Assembly: GCF_003432035.1 (NCBI RefSeq)
Contig: NZ_QOHO01000050.1
Coordinates: forward strand, 1-64,000
From: Lacrimispora amygdalina
GTDB lineage: Bacteria > Bacillota > Clostridia > Lachnospirales > Lachnospiraceae
DNA length: 64,000 bases
Direction of reading: 5' to 3'
Shown: one piece after another, positions 15,598-24,039 of the stretch
Position numbering within the stretch: position 1 is the stretch's first letter
Layout: every line of letters starts with the position of its first letter
Notes under the pieces: generated by a model
The model's input: the letters and a program-made list of their open reading frames with translations, nothing else
Database searches by the model: none
Told to the model about the DNA's origin: nothing
Position numbers and translations under genes: made by a program

Positions 15598-16044
15598 TTG
15601 GAAATCAGGAGAAAACGGTCCGGAATAAACCGCCTGGTACTGGTATGCCTGTTTTGTGCGGCAGTACTGGTTACACAACTGAATACAGTTGAAGTGGTTA
15701 AGGGGATCGGACTTCCTGGTTTTTTTCCTGTAGGCACTATTTCCAGTGATAACCTGTACCATAAAAAATATGATGTAATGATTGAACCAAAGGATGTGCT
15801 GGAAGAGGAAACTGTGGGGGAGGTATTGCTAAACATCGCAAGCCGTTCATCCTTTAAAAGCTTAGTCCTTAATTATATATGTTTAAAGACATTTTTCTTA
15901 CTAATTCCTTTTGCTTTATGGCCGCTTCGCGCCGTTCTTTTGCAGGAAGGATATATAAGCAGAATGTTTGTGATACAATACATACATAATTCGGACGGAG
16001 AGAAAGAAGCAGCAGCAGGCAGGCTATGGCAGATTGAAAATTAA
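15598..16044 (+). CDS. Small membrane protein of unknown function
   Basis: A frame is open from ATG 15550, but the TTG at 15598 is preferred because GGAGG (15586-15590) lies seven bases upstream. The 148-residue product has a basic N-terminus, a hydrophobic helix at about 13-30, an exposed central region with an acidic EPKDVLEEETVGE stretch, and a second hydrophobic helix near 93-117. No family is recognised. It lies 20 bases before secDF and may be cotranscribed with it. Confidence 0.55.
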   Translation: MEIRRKRSGINRLVLVCLFCAAVLVTQLNTVEVVKGIGLPGFFPVGTISSDNLYHKKYDVMIEPKDVLEEETVGEVLLNIASRSSFKSLVLNYICLKTFFLLIPFALWPLRAVLLQEGYISRMFVIQYIHNSDGEKEAAAGRLWQIEN

Positions 16045-16064
16045 ATAGAAAATGAGGAAAACTT

Positions 16065-18227
16065 ATGAAGCCAGGAAAGAAAATGCTTGCTGCGATAGTT
16101 CTGATCATTGCAGCGTTTGTTTATGTTGCTCTATTTGGAGCGGGAGAAAGTATAAAGGGAATCTTTGATATGCGGTTTGGAATTGATATCAGGGGAGGCG
16201 TAGAAGCTATTTTTGAACCTCAGAACTTAGACCGCAAACCCACTGCGCAGGAGCTTGAGTCGGCAAGAGAAGTAATCGAGAGCCGTATGGACAGCCAGAA
16301 CATTGCGGACCGTGAAGTGACTGTGGACAAGGACGCAGGTTATATCATTGTACAGTTTCCTTGGAAATCAGGAGAAACAGATTTTAACCCGGAAGACGCC
16401 ATATCAGAATTAGGTGAGATGGCTGAGCTGACATTTAAAGACCCGGATGGAGCCGTTTTAATTCAGGGCAAGGATGTAGAGAAGGCCAGTCCCCAGACAA
16501 ATACTTCCAATGGAATCAAGACATATGTAGTAGCCCTCAGTTTTAACAGCAATGGGTCAAAGCTGTTTGAAGATGCTACAGGAAAACTGATCGGAAAAAG
16601 AATCGGAATTTATATGGATAATAATCTGATATCCAATCCTACGGTGCAGAATCAGATATCGGGAGGCCAGGCGGTAATCACCGGTATGAAAACCTATGAG
16701 GAAGCAAAGGCTCTGGCTGAGAAAATTAATGCCGGTGCACTTCCCTTCTCTTTAAAAACAACTAACTTTTCTACCATCAGCCCATCACTTGGAAACAATG
16801 CTCTGACAATCATGGTATATGCCGGACTGGCTGCATTTTTCGTGATCTGTCTGTTTATGATTGTATTTTACAAAATGCCTGGAGTGGTTGCATGTATTAC
16901 GCTGCTTCTGCAGATGGTGATTCAGATGCTGGCAGTCTCGGTACCCCAGTACACCCTGACTCTTCCGGGAATTGCAGGAATTATCCTGACTCTTGGTATG
17001 GCAGTGGATACTAATATTATCATTTCAGAACGTATTTCAGATGAACTGAAGAAGGGCTCCTCTGTAAAGGGAGCTGTCATTTCCGGTTATAAAAATGCTT
17101 TTTCATCTGTACTGGATGGTAATGTGACGACTGCAATCGTAGCAGTGATTTTAATGATCTTTGGATCAGGAACGATGTTGAGTTTTGGTTATACCCTGCT
17201 GGTCGGCATGATCGTAAATCTTCTGATTGGAGTTTCCGTATCCAAGCAGCTGATTCTGTCACTGATTCAGTCTGATTTCTGGAGAAATGAGAAATGGTTT
17301 AGAATCAGAAAAGATAAAAAGGTAATTCCTTTCTACCAGAAAAAATATATATTTGCAATTATTTCAGGATTTGTTATTCTGTCCGGTATTGCTGGATGCG
17401 TTTTCTATGGTGTGAAGCTGGATACCCAGTTTAAAGGCGGTGCGGTTTTGTCTTATTCCGTTTCTGAGCAGGCGGATACCGGTAAAATTCAGGAGGCAAT
17501 CGAAAAAGAGACGAAGCGTCCGGTAACGGTTCAGATAAAGGAAGATAATATGACCGGGCTAAAGCGGCTGTCTGTTACACTTGCAGGGAATGCAGGTATC
17601 TCACCGGAGGAGCAGAAGACCATAACTGATACAATCAACAGTACCATTGGAAAAAATGATGCCAGTCTTTCAGAGACTTTTGTGGTAGAACCTTATATTG
17701 GAGCAAAAGCACTTAGGAATGCGGCTATAGCTATTGTTCTGTCACTGGTATTTATTGTTGTATATGTGTGGATTCGTTTTTCCGTTATATCTGGTCTTTC
17801 TGCTGGAATAACGGCGATGATTGCTTTGGTTCACGATGTGGTTGTGGTATTATTTGCATTTGTATTGTTCCAGATTCCATTAAATGATGCATTTGTTGCT
17901 GTTGTGTTAACGATTATCGGCTACTCTATTAATGATACCATTGTGGTATATGACAGAATCCGGGAGAACAGGAAGCATGATTTAAAAATGCCGGTGGATA
18001 CACTGGTTAACGTAAGCACCACCCAGACACTGGGAAGGTCCATCAATACATCCTTTACAACGGGAATTTGTGTTTTAATTCTTATGGTGGCTTCTGTTTA
18101 TTTCCATATTGAATCCATTATGGAATTCTCACTTCCCATGTTCTTTGGTATCCTGACTGGATGCTATTCATCAATCTGTGTGGCAGGAACTCTTTGGGCT
18201 ATGTGGGAGAAGAGGAAAGGAAAATAG
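16065..18227 (+). CDS. secDF: Fused protein translocase subunit SecDF
   Basis: SecDF uses the proton gradient to help pull exported proteins through SecYEG. The 720-residue protein combines SecD (about 1-415) and SecF (about 425-715). SecD features include the RFGIDIRGGVEA opening, the periplasmic P1 region and the helix GIAGIILTLGMAVDTNIIISERI. SecF features include LDTQFKGGAVLSYSV and DAFVAVVLTIIGYSINDTIVVYDRIREN. Twelve membrane helices are expected. Fused SecDF is usual in Firmicutes. The first SecD periplasmic domain appears shorter than in E. coli SecD. Confidence 0.95.
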   Translation: MKPGKKMLAAIVLIIAAFVYVALFGAGESIKGIFDMRFGIDIRGGVEAIFEPQNLDRKPTAQELESAREVIESRMDSQNIADREVTVDKDAGYIIVQFPWKSGETDFNPEDAISELGEMAELTFKDPDGAVLIQGKDVEKASPQTNTSNGIKTYVVALSFNSNGSKLFEDATGKLIGKRIGIYMDNNLISNPTVQNQISGGQAVITGMKTYEEAKALAEKINAGALPFSLKTTNFSTISPSLGNNALTIMVYAGLAAFFVICLFMIVFYKMPGVVACITLLLQMVIQMLAVSVPQYTLTLPGIAGIILTLGMAVDTNIIISERISDELKKGSSVKGAVISGYKNAFSSVLDGNVTTAIVAVILMIFGSGTMLSFGYTLLVGMIVNLLIGVSVSKQLILSLIQSDFWRNEKWFRIRKDKKVIPFYQKKYIFAIISGFVILSGIAGCVFYGVKLDTQFKGGAVLSYSVSEQADTGKIQEAIEKETKRPVTVQIKEDNMTGLKRLSVTLAGNAGISPEEQKTITDTINSTIGKNDASLSETFVVEPYIGAKALRNAAIAIVLSLVFIVVYVWIRFSVISGLSAGITAMIALVHDVVVVLFAFVLFQIPLNDAFVAVVLTIIGYSINDTIVVYDRIRENRKHDLKMPVDTLVNVSTTQTLGRSINTSFTTGICVLILMVASVYFHIESIMEFSLPMFFGILTGCYSSICVAGTLWAMWEKRKGK

Positions 18228-18248
18228 TAAAATATCAGGCGGAGGCCG

Positions 18249-18290
18249 GGTAGTCAGTTTGTCTGACTGCCTGACTTTCGCTTTTTTTTG
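18249..18290 (+). terminator. Terminator after secDF
   Basis: GGTAGTCAG (18249-18257) pairs with CTGACTGCC (18263-18271); a T-rich run follows after CTGACTTTCGC. Confidence 0.75.
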
Positions 18291-18435
18291 TATATGATAT
18301 TGAAAAATATTATTAAAAATGTTAGAATATAGCAATAAACAAGTTGAGATATTGGATAGTAATTAAATTATTATTAAATATTAGACAACCTTGTTTGTTA
18401 AAATGATTTTTATATGATAAAGGAGGATTAAGATT

Positions 18436-18948
18436 ATGCTTAACAAAGAGATTGTTGCTAAGATAAACAAACAGATTAATTTTGAACTTTACTCCGCATA
18501 TGTATATCTGGATATATCAAATTATTATGCTGACCAGAATTTAAACGGGTTTGCAAACTGGTTTAAAATACAGACTCAGGAGGAGCGGGACCATGCCATG
18601 CTTTTCATGGATTATCTCCTTCAGAATGGGGAGAAGATCGTTCTTTCAGATGTTAAGGCCCCTTCCTTTGATTTCACCGATTTCCGCCAGCCGGCTGTGG
18701 AAGCGTTTGAACATGAGATCAAAGTGACGGCAGCCATTCACGATATTTACGGAGCAGCTTATGAATTAAAGGATTTCCGTACCATGCAGTTCCTTGACTG
18801 GTTTGTAAAGGAACAGAGTGAAGAGGAAAAGAATACGGATGAGATCATTAAGAGATACGATTTGTTCGGCAGCGATGCAAAGGGACTTTATCTCCTTGAT
18901 ACAGAACTGGCGGCCAGAGTGTATACTCCGCCGACACTGGTAATCTGA
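18436..18948 (+). CDS. ftnA: Non-haem ferritin
   Basis: The 170-residue protein stores iron as a 24-subunit shell. Ferroxidase ligands are visible: Glu in NFELYSAY (about 17), Glu/His in EERDHAM (about 50 and 53), Glu in HEIKVTAA (about 94) and the late EEQSEEEKN segment. Length and pattern match bacterial FtnA rather than Dps or bacterioferritin (no haem Met). It has its own upstream region of about 150 AT-rich bases after the secDF terminator and is followed by a terminator, so it appears monocistronic. Confidence 0.95.
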   Translation: MLNKEIVAKINKQINFELYSAYVYLDISNYYADQNLNGFANWFKIQTQEERDHAMLFMDYLLQNGEKIVLSDVKAPSFDFTDFRQPAVEAFEHEIKVTAAIHDIYGAAYELKDFRTMQFLDWFVKEQSEEEKNTDEIIKRYDLFGSDAKGLYLLDTELAARVYTPPTLVI

Positions 18949-18982
18949 TTTTACAGAGGAAGGTGATAAGATTGAAAGAAAG

Positions 18983-19036
18983 AGCAGTCTCTGCCGGAAT
19001 GTACGTAATCATTTTCCGGCAGGGACTGCTTTTTTT
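18983..19036 (+). terminator. Long-stem terminator after ferritin
   Basis: AGCAGTCTCTGCCGGAA (18983-18999) pairs with TTCCGGCAGGGACTGCT (19014-19030), followed by six T. Confidence 0.9.
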
Positions 19037-19072
19037 GATTTTTCTACATGGAAAACAGGGGGAAGGAATTTT

Positions 19073-19828
19073 ATGGAAATCATAACATTAACAGAGGAAA
19101 CTATAGGATCGGAACATATCTGCTGTGCCATCGCCGATGAAAGAGACTGCCAGGTCAGGGCAAAAAAGAACTGGCTGACTGAACGATTTTCAGATGGACT
19201 TGTTTTTAAAAAAGGAAATGTAAGGGGGAAATGTTTTATCGAATACATTCCTGCAGAAAAGGCATGGGCGCCCGTTAATGCACCGGGATATATGTATATC
19301 AATTGTCTTTGGGTATCGGGAAAGTTTAAGGGGCAGGGGTATTCCAGCCTGCTTTTAGAACATTGTATTGCAGACAGCAAAGAAAAGGGGAAAAAGGGTC
19401 TTGTGATTCTTTCTTCGAAAAAAAAGATGCCCTTTCTGTCAGACCCGGCATATTTAAGACATAAAGGATTTCAGACCGCAGACCATGCAGAACCTTATTA
19501 TGAACTGCTTTACCTGCCTTTTGAAGACGGCGGGACGAAGCCGGAATTTACACAGTCCGTAAAAGACAGAAAGCCTGGAAAAGAGGGATTTGTACTTTAT
19601 TACTCCCATCAATGTCCTTTTACAGCCAAATATGTGCCTTTGATAGAACAGATGGCGAGGGACAGGGGAATATCGTTCCACGCTCACCGGTTTGAGTCTG
19701 CAAAAGAAGCACAGGAATGTCCGGCTCCATTTACCACATACAGTCTGTTTTTCAACGGCGGATTTATTACCAATGAAATTTTATCTGAGAAAAAATTTGA
19801 AAAGATTCTGTCAGATATTGTGGATTAA
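19073..19828 (+). CDS. yoaP: GNAT acetyltransferase with C-terminal YoaP domain
   Basis: The 251-residue protein has a GNAT fold in its first ~150 residues (acetyl-CoA loop region VSGKFKGQGYSSLLLEHC) and a C-terminal YoaP-like domain (about 165-250) containing YYSHQCPFTAKYVPLIEQMA and NGGFITNEIL, as in Bacillus YoaP. The HQCPF motif resembles a thioredoxin-like Cys site. The substrate is unknown; GNAT members acetylate amines of small molecules or proteins. It precedes an AraC regulator by only 19 bases, which may be coincidental. Confidence 0.8.
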   Translation: MEIITLTEETIGSEHICCAIADERDCQVRAKKNWLTERFSDGLVFKKGNVRGKCFIEYIPAEKAWAPVNAPGYMYINCLWVSGKFKGQGYSSLLLEHCIADSKEKGKKGLVILSSKKKMPFLSDPAYLRHKGFQTADHAEPYYELLYLPFEDGGTKPEFTQSVKDRKPGKEGFVLYYSHQCPFTAKYVPLIEQMARDRGISFHAHRFESAKEAQECPAPFTTYSLFFNGGFITNEILSEKKFEKILSDIVD

Positions 19829-19847
19829 TAAAGGGGAGAAGGAGATT

Positions 19848-20774
19848 GTGGCAAAACAAAGGGAAAAGGTGGAGTTTCGTTACTATGAAATCGGGGAGGA
19901 TGAGCCGGTTCTTGCACTTTTGGGGGAAGACTGGATCCGGGAATATGGAAAAGAGATTAAGTGCCTTCACTTTCATAATCTGATGGAAATCGGTTACTGC
20001 CATTGGGGTACAGGGGAAGTGATTCTTGGTCAGGAGCATATCTGTTTTTCACCTGGCACGATTATGCTTGTGCCCCCCAGACTTCCCCATACCACAAACA
20101 GTGAAAAAGGTACCAAAAGCTACTGGGAGTGGATGTATGTTGATTTAGAAAAGATTGTTTCAGAGATGGACCGTTATGATCCCATGTTTCAAAAAAAATT
20201 GTTAAAAAGGATTCAAAGGGTGGGATATCTTCTGCCGGGAGAGGAAAATCCCGGACTTACCAGACTGATTCTTGGTGTTATGGAGGAGGCGCGCCAGAAG
20301 AAGCCTTACTACAAGGACTGCATCAGCGGCCTGCTTCGCGCGTGTCTCGCGGAATTTTTAAGGCTGTCTGATGACGAAGAACGGACCATGAGAAAAAGGA
20401 CACACAGAGCAGTCATATCGGGGGCTCTGGATTATGTGGCGGATCACTATATGCGTGAGATCAAGATCAGTCAGCTGGCAGAGGCTTCCAGTATGAGTGA
20501 GAGCCATTTTCGCCGTGTTTTTGAAGAGAGTATGGATATGAAGCCGGTTGATTACATCAATTTAATCCGGATTCAGTATGCCTGCGAGCTATTGAAAAAA
20601 ACGGAGAAATCCATGGAGGAGGTGGCTGTAGCCGTGGGATTTTTCTCAATTTCCTCTTTTAACAGGAATTTTAAAAAAGTCCTGAATATTTCTCCTTATC
20701 AATGGAAACGATCGGCAGAAAACTACGAAAGTAAACTGCTTTACTGCAGGATCAGCGCGCAAAAAGGATGGTAA
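19848..20774 (+). CDS. AraC family regulator of the beta-galactoside operon
   Basis: The 308-residue protein has an N-terminal cupin sensor (about 25-125, with HFHNLMEIGYCHWG and the PPRLPHTT segment) and a C-terminal AraC double helix-turn-helix (about 190-290: ISQLAEASSMSESHFRRVFEES ... VAVAVGFFSISSFNRNFKK). The frame is open from 19692 inside the previous gene, but GTG 19848 follows GGGGAGAAGGAG and removes the unrelated leader, so it is used as start. It lies directly upstream of an ABC importer and GH42 beta-galactosidase and probably activates them on sensing a galactoside. Confidence 0.85.
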   Translation: MAKQREKVEFRYYEIGEDEPVLALLGEDWIREYGKEIKCLHFHNLMEIGYCHWGTGEVILGQEHICFSPGTIMLVPPRLPHTTNSEKGTKSYWEWMYVDLEKIVSEMDRYDPMFQKKLLKRIQRVGYLLPGEENPGLTRLILGVMEEARQKKPYYKDCISGLLRACLAEFLRLSDDEERTMRKRTHRAVISGALDYVADHYMREIKISQLAEASSMSESHFRRVFEESMDMKPVDYINLIRIQYACELLKKTEKSMEEVAVAVGFFSISSFNRNFKKVLNISPYQWKRSAENYESKLLYCRISAQKGW

Positions 20775-20841
20775 TAGAAATTGATATGATTGAATTTGCG
20801 CATTTTATAATTGAATATAAAAAGTTTTCAACAAAAGAATT

Positions 20842-20849
20842 GGTATAAT
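20842..20849 (+). promoter_or_regulatory. Extended -10 promoter of the galactoside importer operon
   Basis: TGGTATAAT has the TGnTATAAT form of an extended -10, with no clear -35 upstream. This fits a promoter that needs the AraC-type activator encoded just before it. Confidence 0.5.
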
Positions 20850-20916
20850 GGGATTATATTCAAAAGAAATTGATCTCATAAGCCAATTTTTTTTATGAAA
20901 GAGGAGGAGTTTTGCT

Positions 20917-22236
20917 ATGAAGAAAAAAATCGTATCACTCTTACTTGCAGGAGCCATGGTTGTTTCCTTAACCGCATGCGGAAATTCAGGAACAGCCGGA
21001 CAGGCATCTGACGGAGGAAAAGAAGGAGGAGCCAAAGGTGGTAATGAACTGACTGTCTGGTGCTGGGATCCGGCATTTAATGTTTATGCCATGAATGAGG
21101 CTGCCAAGGTTTACCAGAAAGACCATCCCGATTTTAAACTGAACGTAGTGGAGACGCCCTGGGCTGATATTCAGACCAAGCTGACGACAGCTGCCACCTC
21201 CGGTAAACTGGATTCACTGCCTGATATTGTTCTTCTGCAGGACAATGCATTTCAGAAGAATGTATTAACCTATCCGGATGCATTTAAAGATTTATCAGGA
21301 AGCGGAATTGATTTTACCCAGTTTGCAAAAGCAAAAACGGCGTATTCCGTAGTTGACGGAAAAAATTACGGAGTACCGTTTGATAACGGAGCCGTAGTTG
21401 CCTGCTACCGTACCGATGTATTGGAACAGGCCGGGTATAAGGTTGATGATTTCAAGGATATTACCTGGAGCAAGTACCAGCAGATGGGAGAAGAAATATT
21501 AGCTAAGACCGGAAAACCTCTTTTATCCTGTCAGGCAGGAGAATCAGATTTAATCATGATGATGCTTCAGTCTGCAGGGGGCAGTCTGTTTGATAAAGAA
21601 GGAAAACCAAGCATGGTTGGAAATGATAAACTGAAAAAAGTTATGGAAACCTATGCTTCTCTTGTAAAAAGCGGTGTGCTGATTGAGGTTAATGACTGGG
21701 ATCAGTATGTGGGAACCCTTACCAACAGCACCGTAGGCGGAACCATCAACGGATGCTGGATCATGGCAAGCATTCAGACAGCTGAGGATCAGTCCGGAAA
21801 GTGGGCAATTACCAACATGCCTAAGTTAGAGGGGGTTGATGGAGCCACCAATTATTCCAATAACGGAGGTTCCAGCTGGGCGGTGACCTCTGCATGCAAG
21901 AATCCGGATCTGGCTTATGATTTTATGGCTAAGACATTTGCTGGAAGCACTTCCTTCTATGAGACCATTCTTCCTAAGTCCGGTGCTCTTTCCACCTATT
22001 TACCGGCTGCACAGAGCAAGGTCTATGGAGAACCTCAGGAATTTTTCGGCGGAGCGCCGGTTTATTCCACAATTACCGATTTTGCATCAAAGATTCCTTC
22101 CAACAACACCGGCGTTTATTATTATGAGGCCCGTGATGCAGTGGCAACTGCAATTACCAACGTAGTTGGGGGAGCAGATATTGATGCAGAAATTAAGACT
22201 GCAGAGGATACGGTTAATTTCGCAATGGGTAAATAG
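20917..22236 (+). CDS. Sugar ABC transporter substrate-binding lipoprotein
   Basis: The 439-residue lipoprotein has a signal peptide ending in LTACG (Cys about 21), a Gly-rich linker, then a family 1 solute-binding fold beginning LTVWCWDPAFNVYAM. GAGGAGG precedes the ATG. It delivers sugar to the two permeases encoded next. The downstream GH42 enzyme suggests a beta-galactoside or galacto-oligosaccharide, but the ligand cannot be read from sequence. It shares family but not close similarity with the binding protein at 8133. Confidence 0.9.
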   Translation: MKKKIVSLLLAGAMVVSLTACGNSGTAGQASDGGKEGGAKGGNELTVWCWDPAFNVYAMNEAAKVYQKDHPDFKLNVVETPWADIQTKLTTAATSGKLDSLPDIVLLQDNAFQKNVLTYPDAFKDLSGSGIDFTQFAKAKTAYSVVDGKNYGVPFDNGAVVACYRTDVLEQAGYKVDDFKDITWSKYQQMGEEILAKTGKPLLSCQAGESDLIMMMLQSAGGSLFDKEGKPSMVGNDKLKKVMETYASLVKSGVLIEVNDWDQYVGTLTNSTVGGTINGCWIMASIQTAEDQSGKWAITNMPKLEGVDGATNYSNNGGSSWAVTSACKNPDLAYDFMAKTFAGSTSFYETILPKSGALSTYLPAAQSKVYGEPQEFFGGAPVYSTITDFASKIPSNNTGVYYYEARDAVATAITNVVGGADIDAEIKTAEDTVNFAMGK

Positions 22237-22260
22237 TGAGTCAGGGAGGAGGCATTACCA

Positions 22261-23154
22261 GTGGGCAATTCAAAGAAAAGGTTGTCATTAGGCCAGAAGC
22301 AGAGCCTGGCAGGCTGGGCATTTTTAACTCCGGCGGTTTTATTTATCGCAGTCATGAGCTTTCTGCCTATGATTCAGGCGTTGTTTCTGTCATTTAAAAC
22401 AGGAGCGGGTGCCAATTTAAAATGGACCGGCGTAACCAATTATGTCAGAATGTTTCAGGATCCTGTGTTCATGCAGGCTTTAAAGAACAATTTCATTTAT
22501 CTGATCATACAGGTTCCGATCATGCTGATTCTGGCCCTGATCCTGGCCTCTTTGCTCAATAATAAAGATCTTCGGTTTAAGGGATTATTCCGTACGGCGA
22601 TTTTTCTGCCCTGTGCTACCTCCCTGGTATCCTATGCGGTAATCTTCCGTTCTCTGTTTGCGGTGGATGGACTGGTGAATACCGTTCTCATAAAACTTGG
22701 ATTTTTGTCAACCGGATATAATTTTCTTGGCCACGCAAACAGCGCCAGAATCGTGATTATTCTGGCACTGATCTGGAGATGGACCGGCTATAACATGGTA
22801 TTTTACCTGTCCGGCCTGCAAAATATTGAGTATTCCATTTATGAGTCGGCAAAAATTGACGGAGCTTCTCCTATACAGTCTTTCTGGGGGATTACGGTAC
22901 CGCTTTTAAAGCCAACGATTCTTCTGACAGCAATTATGTCAACCAATGGCACACTGCAGCTGTTTGATGAGTCTGTGAACTTAACCTACGGCGGGCCTTC
23001 CAATGCCACCATTACCATGTCACACTATATTTATAATGTATCGTTTAAATATGTACCGAATTTTGGGTATGCAGCATCAATGTCTTACTTAATCCTGTTC
23101 CTGGTAGCAGTTCTGGCATTTTTGCAGATGAAGGTAGGTGATAAACGTGACTAA
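22261..23154 (+). CDS. Sugar ABC transporter permease (MalF type)
   Basis: The 297-residue membrane protein starts at GTG and has six helices. The EAA loop is visible as SIYESAKIDGASPIQSFWGITVPLLKP. It lies 24 bases after the binding-protein gene and its 3' end overlaps the next permease gene. Confidence 0.9.
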   Translation: MGNSKKRLSLGQKQSLAGWAFLTPAVLFIAVMSFLPMIQALFLSFKTGAGANLKWTGVTNYVRMFQDPVFMQALKNNFIYLIIQVPIMLILALILASLLNNKDLRFKGLFRTAIFLPCATSLVSYAVIFRSLFAVDGLVNTVLIKLGFLSTGYNFLGHANSARIVIILALIWRWTGYNMVFYLSGLQNIEYSIYESAKIDGASPIQSFWGITVPLLKPTILLTAIMSTNGTLQLFDESVNLTYGGPSNATITMSHYIYNVSFKYVPNFGYAASMSYLILFLVAVLAFLQMKVGDKRD

Positions 23155-23953
23155 AGGAAAGAAGTTTCTGGCATATGGCTTTTTAACGGTCGTCTCCATA
23201 CTTTCCGTTTTTCCTCTGTACTGGATGATGGTTGCGGCTACCAACAAAAGTGTGGCCGTATCACGGGGAACCCTGATATTTGGAACGGAGCTTTTAAATA
23301 ATACGAAAAAGCTGTTTGCTTCCCAGAATGTTGGAGCGGCACTGGGAAATTCATTTAAATATTCCATTGTCATGACACTGGTTTCTCTGTTTATCTGCTC
23401 CATTGCAGGATATGGCTTTGAAATCTTTCATGACAAGGCAAAGGACCGGATCATGAGCATTATTTTACTGGCAATGATGGTTCCGTTTGCTGCAATTATG
23501 ATTCCCCTGTATCAGATGTTTTCCAGGGCGAATTTATTAAACAGCACACTTGGGTTTATTCTTCCCAGTATTTCGACTCCGTTTTTAATTATGATGTTCC
23601 GCCAGAGCGCCAGGTCTTTTCCAGTGGATATTATGGAGGCAGCGAGGCTTGACGGGTTAAATGAATTCCAGATTTTCTGTCTGATGTTCGTGCCTACCAT
23701 GCGCTCCACTTATGCAGCAGCCATGACGATTACTTTTATGAATGCATGGAACAGTTACTTATGGCCCAAAGTAATTATGTCTGATGCCGGCAGCATTACC
23801 ATGCCTATGATGGTGGCTAACTTAAAATCAGGTTATGTGACAGATTACGGAACCCTAATGCTTGCTGTACTGTTGTGCACCATTCCTACCGTGATCGTTT
23901 TCTTCCTCCTGCAGAAAAGCTTTGCGGAAGGTATTACGGGGGCTGTCAAATAA
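23147..23953 (+). CDS. Sugar ABC transporter permease (MalG type)
   Basis: The protein has six membrane helices and the EAA motif FPVDIMEAARLDGLNEFQIFCLMFVP. Two GTG codons (23138 and 23147) could start it; GTG 23147 is better spaced from the AAGGTAGG upstream and gives 268 residues. The start overlaps the stop of the MalF-type gene, indicating translational coupling. No ATPase gene follows; a shared ATPase encoded elsewhere is expected. Confidence 0.85.
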   Translation: MTKGKKFLAYGFLTVVSILSVFPLYWMMVAATNKSVAVSRGTLIFGTELLNNTKKLFASQNVGAALGNSFKYSIVMTLVSLFICSIAGYGFEIFHDKAKDRIMSIILLAMMVPFAAIMIPLYQMFSRANLLNSTLGFILPSISTPFLIMMFRQSARSFPVDIMEAARLDGLNEFQIFCLMFVPTMRSTYAAAMTITFMNAWNSYLWPKVIMSDAGSITMPMMVANLKSGYVTDYGTLMLAVLLCTIPTVIVFFLLQKSFAEGITGAVK

Positions 23954-24039
23954 GGAAAGGAAAACAAACAGGCGTGGTGGCTGGAATTCTGAAAGGGAAA
24001 TCCGGCTGCTGCGCCTGTTTTCAGAAAGGAACAGATAAT

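Noticed and set aside
14964-15836. 290-codon minus-strand open frame
   Set aside because: It lies opposite the MarR-like and membrane protein genes, has Ser/Pro/His-rich shadow composition and no start signals.
18961-19072. Short TTG-started ORF after ferritin
   Set aside because: It coincides with a long perfect-stem terminator.
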